Shown: one piece after another, positions 17,818 through 27,800 of the stretch
Position numbering within the stretch: position 1 is the stretch's first letter
Layout of the letters: the number at the start of each line of letters is the position of its first letter
Origin: JAXMBX01 sp046349635
GTDB taxonomy: Bacteria; Planctomycetota; Planctomycetia; Planctomycetales; Planctomycetaceae
Direction: 5' to 3'
Assembly (NCBI GenBank): GCA_046349635.1
Contig: JAXMBX010000004.1
Location: forward strand, 62,001-126,000
DNA: 64,000 bases
The notes under the pieces: generated by a model
What the model was told of the DNA's origin: nothing
What the model saw: only the letters and a program-made list of their open reading frames with translations
The model's database searches: none
Made by a program: the position numbers and the translations under genes

Positions 17818-19331
17818 CCAGCCAGATCACTCAACTCGCGGAACAACTTCGGCTCAATCTTCAAGACATCTCCTGGAAAGTTCGCAAACGTGAGGTCGGG
17901 CACATCGTTCGGGTGGGGGACGGCATCGCTTTTCTCAGCGGATTGCCTTCGGTCCGGTTTGGAGAACTTCTTGAAAGAAGCGATGGATTGACCGGTTTTG
18001 CGTTTGATCTCCGCAAGCGGGAAGTCGGTGTGGTGCTGCTGGATGGAACCCAGGCGTTATCCGCGGGGGATGAAATGCATGCCACGGGCCGTGTCTTGAG
18101 CGTGCCGGTCGGTGAGGCGCTGCTGGGGCGCGTCGTGGACATCCTTGGACGCCCGTTGGACGGGGGACCGGTTATCCGTTGTTCGGAACGCAGCCCTGTG
18201 GAACGCGAAGCCCCCGGTATCATCGACCGCCAGCCCGTGCAGGAGCCGTTGCTGACCGGCGTGAAGATCATCGACAGTCTCCTGCCGCTGGGGCGTGGGC
18301 AACGGGAGCTCATACTGGGAGACCGTGCGACGGGCAAGACATCGCTGGCGCTCGATGTCATTCTGGCGCAGCGCGGCACGGGAGTTCTCTGCATCTATAC
18401 GGCGATTGGGCAGCGTAAAGCCACGATTGGTGAAGTGGTTAACACTCTGCAGGAGCAGCAGGCGCTGGAATATACGATCGTCGTCTCTTCCGACGCGGAG
18501 ACCTCTCCCGGTCAGCAGTACTTGGCCCCTTACGCCGCCTGCGCCATGGCAGAGCATTTCATGGGGCAGGGGAAGCATGTGTTGATAGTCTATGACGATC
18601 TGACCAAGCATGCCGATGCTTACCGCCGCATCAGCTTGTTGCTGGAGCGTCCTCCTGCAAGGGAAGCCTATCCCGCGGATGTTTTCTACCTGCATTCGAG
18701 GCTGCTCGAAAGAGCGACCCGGTTGCACGACCGCTTGGGGGGGGGGAGCATGACAGCATTACCGATCGCCTCAACTCAGGCCGGACAGATCGCTGCGTAT
18801 ATCCCCACGAATCTCATTTCGATCACTGATGGACAGCTTTACCTGGATCTGCGGCTCTTCAATGAGGGGTTTCGACCTGCCGTTGACGTCGGCCTGAGTG
18901 TGTCCCGGGTCGGAGGCAAAGCTCAACCTCCACTCCTCCGCCGGATCGCCGGAGACCTTCGCCTGTTGTACGCTCAACTGCACGAACTGGAAAACTTCGC
19001 ACGCTTTGGGGCCGATCTTGAACCCGCCACTCGTCGCAGGCTCGATCGAGGCCGCCGACTCCGCGAAATCCTCAAGCAACCTCGTCTTGCTCCCTGCTCG
19101 CTGAGTCATCAGATGGTTGTCCTGTTTGCCGTCCGGGAAGGGCTTCTCGATTCCATCCCCATTCCGCAAATCGTCAAGTATGTCTCAGGTTTGACGGCTT
19201 GGCTCGACGTGACCGAGCAGCAACTCCTGGAGTCTCTTGAAACGTCGACGGATCTCGACGATCCGCTGCGTGTTCGCCTCCGGCAGGCTTTGGAAAATTA
19301 CAGTCGGCATTCCGCGGAAGCATCGTCATGA
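17814..19331 (+). CDS. atpA: N-ATPase alpha subunit
   Basis: 505 residues. The P-loop GDRATGKTSL is near residue 169, with AIGQRKATIGEV after it, and VSRVGGKAQPPLLR carries the arginine that reaches into the beta site. It is the non-catalytic nucleotide-binding partner of atpD. The start overlaps atpF and the end overlaps atpG by 4 nt each. Confidence 0.95.
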   Translation: MTSQITQLAEQLRLNLQDISWKVRKREVGHIVRVGDGIAFLSGLPSVRFGELLERSDGLTGFAFDLRKREVGVVLLDGTQALSAGDEMHATGRVLSVPVGEALLGRVVDILGRPLDGGPVIRCSERSPVEREAPGIIDRQPVQEPLLTGVKIIDSLLPLGRGQRELILGDRATGKTSLALDVILAQRGTGVLCIYTAIGQRKATIGEVVNTLQEQQALEYTIVVSSDAETSPGQQYLAPYAACAMAEHFMGQGKHVLIVYDDLTKHADAYRRISLLLERPPAREAYPADVFYLHSRLLERATRLHDRLGGGSMTALPIASTQAGQIAAYIPTNLISITDGQLYLDLRLFNEGFRPAVDVGLSVSRVGGKAQPPLLRRIAGDLRLLYAQLHELENFARFGADLEPATRRRLDRGRRLREILKQPRLAPCSLSHQMVVLFAVREGLLDSIPIPQIVKYVSGLTAWLDVTEQQLLESLETSTDLDDPLRVRLRQALENYSRHSAEASS

Positions 19332-20224
19332 CTCTGGAAGAAACTCAGCGCCGCACCCAGGTCGTCTCTGCCATTCACGATATCGTGGGCGCGCTGCGCA
19401 CAATTGCGGCAGGACGTATCCAGGGGGCTCAACGGTCTCTCCTTGCCTCGCGAAATTATCGTGACGTCGTTCAGGAGGCCCTGGTGGCAGCCGCGGGGGA
19501 GAATCCTCCCTCCCGGCTTCCGCACGTTTCCCACCGTGCTCCGTTGTTGGTGGTGTTGACTTCCGAGCAACCTCTGTGCGGTGCCTTTAACCAGAATGTG
19601 CTGGATTTTGCAGAACGTCGTTGGCAAGAACTCAACCGAAATAGAAAACCTCTCCTGATGGGAGTAGGACGCCGCGGTCTCAAGTTGATGTCCCAGCGGG
19701 GCATCTCATGCGATTTCTCCGCCCCTGGCGCCACGTCGCTTTCTGGAGTTCGCGATGCCATTCGAAAGGTCGCTAGTGTCATCGATCGGCTGATTGCGGA
19801 ACATAAAGTCGGTTCCGTGTATGTCGTCTATAATCGTTATCAATCGGTGAGCGAACAGATTCCCCATGAAGAACGGATTCTTCCGATTGACTTACGTGCT
19901 TTCCCCAAAAGCGCAGGCCTCCCATGCCCCGGCCCGATTCATCATTATCTCACAAAACCGGAATTGCTGGCGGGTCTGGTTGGCGAATATTCTTTTATTA
20001 GCCTGTACCAGGCAGCCTTGGACTCGTTCGCGGGAGAACAGGCCAGCCGTCTCACTGCGATGGATGGAGCAAGCCGCAACACCGACCGGATGCTCGATGA
20101 ACTGAAGGAGCTGGAGCGCCGGGAACGTCAGGGATTGATCACGGCACAGGTTCTTGAACAAATCGCCGACCGCGCGGCGTTGTTGAGCGCCAAAGAGTCA
20201 TCGGGAGAGTGTGAGGAGACTTGA
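19328..20224 (+). CDS. atpG: N-ATPase gamma subunit
   Basis: 298 residues. It starts with a helix (MTLEETQRRTQVVSAIHDI) that would form the rotor shaft, and the C-terminal helix (GASRNTDRMLDELKELERR) pairs with it. The central domain has LVVLTSEQPLCGAFNQN, the usual AtpG segment. This is the last gene of the N-ATPase operon; about 100 nt separate it from the CoA-transferase gene. Confidence 0.92.
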   Translation: MTLEETQRRTQVVSAIHDIVGALRTIAAGRIQGAQRSLLASRNYRDVVQEALVAAAGENPPSRLPHVSHRAPLLVVLTSEQPLCGAFNQNVLDFAERRWQELNRNRKPLLMGVGRRGLKLMSQRGISCDFSAPGATSLSGVRDAIRKVASVIDRLIAEHKVGSVYVVYNRYQSVSEQIPHEERILPIDLRAFPKSAGLPCPGPIHHYLTKPELLAGLVGEYSFISLYQAALDSFAGEQASRLTAMDGASRNTDRMLDELKELERRERQGLITAQVLEQIADRAALLSAKESSGECEET

Positions 20225-20324
20225 TCGTAAATGAAATGAGTGTGAAATTCAAAACGGATCCTCCAGGGAAAATGGGACTCTGTGCACTGCGAATCGGACA
20301 AAGTTCTCAGACAAAGGGCATGTG

Positions 20325-21611
20325 ATGTTGGATTGGAAGTCGAAAACGCTGACGCCGGAGGAAGCGGTCAGCCATCTGAAGGGCAACATGACGATCTTCG
20401 TACATGGGGCCGCAGCCACCCCCACGCCTCTCCTTGAAGCAATGGTCCATTGTTCGGACCTCTCCGGCATGCGGCTCGTTCATATGCATCTGGAGGGGAA
20501 TCTTCCCTTCGCCTCGCCGCAACATTCTTCCCGGTTCCGTTCGATCTCACTGTTTACAGGGGCGGGGCTTCGAGATCCGATCGCGGAAGGGCGAGCTGAC
20601 TTTGTGCCGGTTTTCCTGTCGGACATTCCCCGTCTCTTTCAGGATCGGGTAATTCCTCTGGATGCTGCCATTGTCCAGGTCTCTCCGCCTGACCGTCACG
20701 GACTCTGTTCTCTCGGAACTTCCGTTGACTCAGCCCGTGCGGCTGTCGATCAGGCCCCCCTGATCCTGGCAGAGGTCAACGAGCAGATGCCCCGGACCCA
20801 CGGCAATGCCACGGTTCCCTGGCACCGCATTACCGCGTGCATCCATACGGATCGTCCGCTCCCCGAACATCCCCAGGGCTCCGAATCGGATGTCGAAGCC
20901 AGGATCGGCGAACTCATCGCCGAACTGGTTGAAGACCGCGCCTGTCTGCAGTTGGGGATCGGAGGAATTCCCGGTTCGGTCCTCAAGCGTCTCGGTAACA
21001 AACGGGATCTGGGAATCCACACGGAGATGTTCAGCGATGGCGTCATTGACCTGGTCGAGGCGGGGGTGATTACCAACCGTTTCAAGGAAGTTCATCCCGG
21101 TCGAATTGTGACGAGTTTCGTCATGGGAACTCGACGGCTCTATGACTTCGTGGACGACAATCCCCTGGTCGAGTTTCATCCCTGCGACCGCACGAACGAC
21201 ACCGGCCTGATCCGTAAGCTCGACCGTATGATCGCCGTGAATTCCGCCCTACAGATCGATCTGACCGGTCAGGTCTGCGCTGACTCCATCGGTCATCGCA
21301 TTTATTCCGGAATCGGTGGCCAGATGGACTTCATTCGTGGAGCCGCAGTCTCGCGCGGAGGCAAACCAATCATTGCGCTCCCCTCGACGGCGGCGCACGG
21401 CAAGGTGTCCCGAATTGTTCCTGAACTCGCAGCCGGATCGGGTGTGGTCACGACCCGAGGCCATATTCACTGGGTCGTCACGGAGTATGGACGCGTCAAT
21501 CTGCATGGACGTTCCCTGAAAGAACGGGGTGAATTGCTCACGTCGATTTGTCACCCGGATTTCCGACAGGATCTGATTGAAAAACTTCGCGGCCTGAAGC
21601 GTTTTACTTAA
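20325..21611 (+). CDS. acetyl-CoA hydrolase / CoA-transferase (4-hydroxybutyrate CoA-transferase family)
   Basis: 428 residues from ATG 20325, which has AAAGGG 6 nt upstream; a GTG one codon earlier is less well placed. The N- and C-terminal acetyl-CoA hydrolase/transferase domains are recognisable (VQVSPPDRHGLCSLGTS; LQLGIGGIPGSVLKRLG; GGQMDFIRGAAVSRGGKPI). The catalytic glutamate expected in HTEMFSDGV is E234. The enzyme moves CoA between acetate and other acyl groups, a usual step in fermentation. It follows the N-ATPase genes in the same direction and may share their transcript. Confidence 0.88.
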   Translation: MLDWKSKTLTPEEAVSHLKGNMTIFVHGAAATPTPLLEAMVHCSDLSGMRLVHMHLEGNLPFASPQHSSRFRSISLFTGAGLRDPIAEGRADFVPVFLSDIPRLFQDRVIPLDAAIVQVSPPDRHGLCSLGTSVDSARAAVDQAPLILAEVNEQMPRTHGNATVPWHRITACIHTDRPLPEHPQGSESDVEARIGELIAELVEDRACLQLGIGGIPGSVLKRLGNKRDLGIHTEMFSDGVIDLVEAGVITNRFKEVHPGRIVTSFVMGTRRLYDFVDDNPLVEFHPCDRTNDTGLIRKLDRMIAVNSALQIDLTGQVCADSIGHRIYSGIGGQMDFIRGAAVSRGGKPIIALPSTAAHGKVSRIVPELAAGSGVVTTRGHIHWVVTEYGRVNLHGRSLKERGELLTSICHPDFRQDLIEKLRGLKRFT

Positions 21612-21864
21612 GTGACGCCCGAATGTGAAATACTGTAAGACGCGGTCACTCAGCGATGACTACTAACTCCTGCATAGCCAGGAACTTCGAGACGTCGCCG
21701 CTTATCTCTCCTCCGCCTCCAAAGCAGCCGCAGGGATCTTGCAAAGGCCTCTTTCATCCTTGAAAATAGATGCTGGATGGCTGGTACCGGCATCGCTCTT
21801 CGGTTGACTCTTTCCACGCTCCCTGTGTGACATCGTCGTCCTGTTTTAGAAGCCGGAGGCTCTC

Positions 21865-24800
21865 TTGATTTCACCTACTAAGTCATGGCTGAATCGTCTT
21901 CGGGGATCTATACCTTCGCGCCGTACGAAATCGAGCGCCTACCGTCACGTTGAAGTTCTTGAGACCCGCGAACTCCTCTCCATCCAACCCCTGACCACGG
22001 TTGATCAGGCCCTCAATGGCGACACCGCCGATGGACTTTCCGGTGCCCCTTCCGTGAGCGCGGATGGCAATATCATCGTCTTCCAGAGCCAGGCCGGAAA
22101 CCTCCTCGCCGGAGTCAATGTCCCCGGCCAAATCTATGCCTACAATCGCACGACCGATATTCTCACGCTCGTGTCGGCAAAACCGGACGGCTCTCCCTCG
22201 CAATATGGCGGTGCGAGCCCCGTCGTCTCCCTCGATGGCAAGTTCGTACTGTTCACCAGCCGATCCAAGGATCTCGTCAGCCAGGACCTTGGAACTGACC
22301 TCAATCTGGATCAGCTCTTCGTGCGCGATCTCGTCCACGGCACGACCACTCTCGTCAGCGCCTCTCTCAGCGGTCTCAGCGGAGCAAACGCCGATTCCGG
22401 GCAGGACTCTTCTTCATCGTTCCGGCCACCCTTGTACGCCATCAGCAGCAACAATCGCTACGTCGCTTTCTGGAGTCAGGCCACGAATCTTACTGCCATC
22501 GCACCGACCAGTTCCAATTTGAATCAGCTTTACGTCCGCGATCTTCAGACTGGCAGCACTCGCCTGGCCAGCACAGACTCGTCGGGAAATCCCGCCGGCC
22601 CGTCGAATGTGCTCGCCAATCCGTTTACCTCAATCGCCGTCTCAGACCAGGGGGCGGTCCTCTTCACGACGAATCTCGATTTCCTGGTGAATAGTGACAA
22701 CCTCAGTCAAAGCGACGTTTTCCTGAACGATGGCACGACGCATCTCGTCAGTCTGAACTCGGCCGGGACGGCCCCCGCCAATAACGACTCACTCAACCCT
22801 CGCTGGGATGCCACCCGTACGAAGGTCTACTTCCTGAGCCGCGCCACCGATCTGGGATTTGGCGGCAGCGGTATCACGCAGCTTTACGTGCGCAATCTTC
22901 AGACCAATACTGTCACTCTTGTTTCGCATGCGCCGGGAAATTCCTCCCAACCCGGCAGCGACGAAGTGAGAAACTATTCCATCTCCTCCGATGGACGCTA
23001 TGTTGCCCTGGAATCCGTCACGTCATTGGGAAGTACCAATGTTTATCTTCTCGATACCGTTGCGGGGACCTCGACGCTCGTATCCGCGATCGCGGGCACC
23101 AGCAACCCTGCCAACAACTCCGGCATGCCCGTTATCAGCGGCGACGGTTCCACGATCGTCTTCAAAAGCGGTGCGTCCAACCTCATCTCTGGTTTCGTGG
23201 ACAACAACCAGTTCGGATCGGATTTCTATGCCTACACCCGGTCCACGGGTGCCATCCGTCTGCTGACCTCGGACCGGATCACGCCGTTGAAAGGTGGAGA
23301 TGGCAACGAAATCTTCTCCGCTTCTTTTCCCGTCGCAGTCAGCAGTGACGGTTCCTCCATTGCATTTCAAAGCCTCTCCACGAATCTTGTCGCCAACGAC
23401 AATAATCTCGTCGCCGATGTGTTCCTGGTGGAGGGTTCCACCCGGACCCTGCTTTCACGTCGCGATCCTGCAAACTCCATCGCCACTCTCGCGGGAGGTT
23501 ATACCACTGGCAGTTCCGCCGATGGGCGATATGTCCTGATCGTCTCCCCCGGAGCCAATATTTCCCTGTCCGCTCCCGCGATGTTGTACATCAAGGACAC
23601 TCAGACCGGCGACCTGATCCAGGTCAACGAAGGTCGCTCCGTCACGATCGCCGATGCCGCCATCTCCCCGGATGGGCGATATGTTGTTTTCTCTGATGGT
23701 GCCGTCAAGCTTTTCGACCGCGTCAACCACACCCTCGAAGTCATCAGCAAGAAGCCCGACGGCACCTCGTCCTCCGGTTCCTTCTTCCGAAATGTCGCGT
23801 TGAGTGCCGATGGACGCTATGTGGCATTCGTCGGAAATGCGACGGATCTGATCGCCGGATTGAGCGACCCCAATGGCGCCCAGGTTGATCTGTACCTGCG
23901 TGATCGCCAGCTTGGGACCACGATACTAGTGAATCGCCTCGCCGGATCTGCGACGACGACCTCCAATCGTGGGTTTGGATCGCGCCTCTTGATGAGCGCC
24001 GATGGTCAGAAAATCGTTTATGACTCCACCGCATCAGATCTCGCCCCCAACGACACGAACGGCACCGGCGGCTCGGATATCTTTGTTTTCAATCTCGCCA
24101 TGCAATCCAACTCCCTCGTGACCGTCACGACAGCCGGAGCAGCCGCCGGAGGACGGGACTTCTCCATTTCCTCGGACGGGACGAAGATCGCCTTCGCCAG
24201 TTCCGGAAGCAACATTGTAGCCGGGGTGACGGGTTCCCACGTCTATCTGCGTAATCTCTCCACAGCGACCACAACGCTGATCGATAAGAAGTATGATGGT
24301 TCCGCTCCTTCCAATTCCATTTCGAAACTTCCCAAGATCACCCCTGACGGCAAGTATGTCGTCTTTGAAAGCAGTTCCACCGATCTGGTCCAGAATTTCG
24401 GTGCCGCAAACTCCAGTGGCGATCTCTATCGCACTGACCTAACTTCCGGCGTGACTTCTCTGGTCACTCCCGCCGCAACCGGCACTGGCGGTGGGAATGC
24501 CAACTCCCGTCTCGACGACCTGAACGGTGAAAGCCGTCAGCTGATCTCTCCGAATGGCCGTTATGTTGTCTTTGATTCGTTCGCAACCAACCTTGTCGCA
24601 AACTTTGTCGATGGTAACGGAGATTCCCAGCCCGATCTCTTCGAGAGGGATCTGCTCACCGGAAAAACGTGGCTTGTCTCCCAGTCACTCTCAGGCTCGG
24701 GAGGGAATAACGCCAGCGGCCTGAATCTCTACAACCTCCCGGATTCTGCGACGGTCCTGGATGATGGACGCGTGATCTTCTTCAGTCTCGCATCGAACCT

Positions 24801-27800
24801 CACGACGACCGTCGACGACAATCAGATTTACGATGTGTTCCTCGCCGACCCTGCTGCCGTCTCTGGAGCAAGCATCCGGGGCAAGGTCTTCGATGACTAC
24901 AACTCCGACGGCATCCAGCAGAGTAATGAACCAATCCTTGCCGGGGCGACTCTCTATTGCGATGCGAACGCGAACGGACATCTCGACACCGGAGAACGAT
25001 CCGTTCAAAGTGGCGTCGATGGTGCCTACTCCTTCACGGGACTCGCCGTTGGAAACTATCGTGTCCGCCTTGCGACCACGGCGGTTGATCAGCTCATTGC
25101 ACCCGCCAGCGGCTACTACGACGTCTCCCTCGCCAACTCCTCCCAGGTTGTCACCGGCCGCGACTTCGCCGATCACGTCAAGCATGCCGACCTGGCCGTC
25201 AGCAATATCACCTTCCCCGCCTCCGCCGCCATGGGATCGGCCATCACCTTCCACTGGACTGTCACCAATCAAGGCCAGGGGCCTACGAACACCTCTTCCT
25301 GGAGAGACAGTGTCTACATCTCGGAGAGTCCCACTCTTGATGCGAACGCCCTGCTTCTCGGGGTTGCCGACCACACTGGCAGCCTGAACGCAGGGGGAAG
25401 TTACGTGGGATCTTTCACCACGACCGTCCCCGCGGCAATCCCCGGTCCGTTTTACATCATCATCCAGACCGATCACTTCCGGGTTGTTAAGGAAGTCAAT
25501 CGGGACAATAACATCCTGACTGCCATTCAGACCCTGCAGACGACGGTCACTCCACTGGATCTCGATACTCCCTATTCCGGCACTTTTCCTGCCGCTAACC
25601 CTGTGGCCGGGAAGCTCTTCCAGTATTTCATCACATTTGTTCCTCAACTTGGCCCCACCGCGCAGATTCGCCTGCACACCTCGGCCTCCACCGGTGATTT
25701 CGATCTCTTCGTGAGTGCCAACTCTCCGCCGACCGATCAGATGTTCGACGCGACGGTTCATGGGACCGCCGGACACGATCTTGTCCTGCCACTGACCGGC
25801 AGTGGCATCATCTATATCGCTGTCGCTGCGAATCTCCCTGCTTCCGCCAACCGCGCCTTCACGCTCACGGCGGAAACCGTTTCCCTTTCCGTCACCTCGA
25901 CGGATGTCTCCAGTCTCGACCGCGGCGGAACGACCACATTCCTCGTCACCGGATCTAGATTCGACGGAGAAATGGCCGCGGCCCTGGTCAATGCCGGCGG
26001 GCAATCCTTCACAGCCCTTCACGTCGATCCGATTTCCTCCGCCCAGATGTACGTCACGTTCGACCTCCGCAATATCCCGGAAGGGGTGTACGACTTCCGG
26101 GTCTCGGGATCTTATTTCACCCTCGACACCGTGCAGATCTCCGGAGAAGGCCACTACCGCCTCCGCCGCCAGACGTTTTCTGCGACGCTCACAAAAGCCT
26201 TCACCGTCACCGCGGCCAAAAGTGACGATGTCTCCCTCTCCATTTCGGCCCCGGCGACCAGGCGCATCGGGGTTCCCTTCACGGCGTATGTCTCGATTGT
26301 TAACAACAGCACCCACGATGTTCCCGCCCCTGTCCTCATCGTCTCCGCGGATCAGGGCAGCAAGTTCTCCCTCTCCGGCGATCCCTCCCTCTCCGGATCG
26401 ATGATCTTTCAGGCGCTCGGGTCCGGCGCCGGGTCCGGCATCCTTCGTGCCGGTGAAGAACTCCGTGTCCAGATCCGTGTGGCCGCCGGTGGGGACGGGC
26501 CGCTTCAACTCTCCGTCGGTTTCGCCCACGACGACGCCACCCCCATCGACTGGACTTCCTTCCTCGCGGACCTCGGCGTGGACACCTCCGACCCCGTCTG
26601 GAACACCGTCCGGCAGAGATTCGTCTCCCATTTCGGAACCACCTGGAAGCAGGTCGAAACCGCACTTGCCGCGGACCTGACCATCGCCGGTTCTCGTGGG
26701 GGAATCGCACGCACCATCACGGAGCCGCTCAGTGCCTGGGTGACGAACGCCTATTACGCGGCTCTCAACCCCGTCCCCCCCGCTGCGGAAACCATCCCCG
26801 TGGCCCCCCTCGCGGACTTCGAGTCGATCTCTCCCACGATCAATATCCTGGGAAAGGATTACCGGGATCTTACTCTTGAGGAAAAAGAAGAATTCCTTTC
26901 GTCCGACGTCGCCAACTGGCTCTTCGCGATCATGGGAAATGGCGTCGCCCAGAATCACATGAATCTCTTCCTGGGGCCGCAGGGGATCAACTCCGGATAC
27001 CATCCCAGCGAACCGTTTTACGGGGATGGCTCCCCGGTCAGCAATGCCGCTGCCGACGCCAGATACGGCGATCTCTCGTTCCCACCTCTCAACGATGGCC
27101 CCTACATTTTCTTCACAGGCCAGCCGTTCCACAGCTTCAAGGAACTCATCCAGCAGAAGATCGATAACATCGTTCGACAATTAAACGGTGCTGAACCGCC
27201 TCTTACGGAATGGAAGGATTTCACCCGCTATAACGTTGCCTATCTCATCTTTTACGAAACCGAAACAACCGGCCTCAACGGCCTGGGCAAGCTCCTGGGG
27301 GGAGCTGCCCAGGGAAGGCTGGATATCCCGAATCCTTACCAGCCCAGTAAGGGGGGACTGGGGCAGAGGGTAAAAATGACTCTCGATCCGATCCTGGGTG
27401 GCGACAAGACCGCCTTCGATCTCTACTTCGGATTCGGGGAAATGGACGATCCCAACGACAGCGATCACTTCTTCCAGTTCAAGGTCAAGATCACCGACTT
27501 TGAACGGCAGGGGGACGTCGTCAACTACAAGGCCGAAATCACTTATCACTTTGATGACTTCTATGACTTTACAAACGGGCACGTCGACAACTATCTGGCT
27601 TCGATCCAGTCCGGTTCACTGCTGGGCGCGATCAAATCCAAGGATCCGGGCGCTTTGGCCGTTCTCCTCGCGTACGACATCAAGACCGCAGGCTGGGGAA
27701 CCGCTTTCGCTGACGCCATCGAAATCAAGAAAACCGTATCGAGTACCGTTAACCTGAAGCAAGACCCGAAACCTCCTCCTCCCGATCCCCCGGTCGAGAC

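Noticed and set aside
21612..21650. GTGAC...GTCAC pair after the CoA-transferase as a terminator
   Set aside because: The loop is over 20 nt, the stem has a bulge, and no T-run follows.
24691..27180. 829-codon open frame on the minus strand
   Set aside because: It is antisense to the giant propeller protein, is low-complexity (Gly/Asp/Arg) and has no family features; it follows from codon bias on the real strand.
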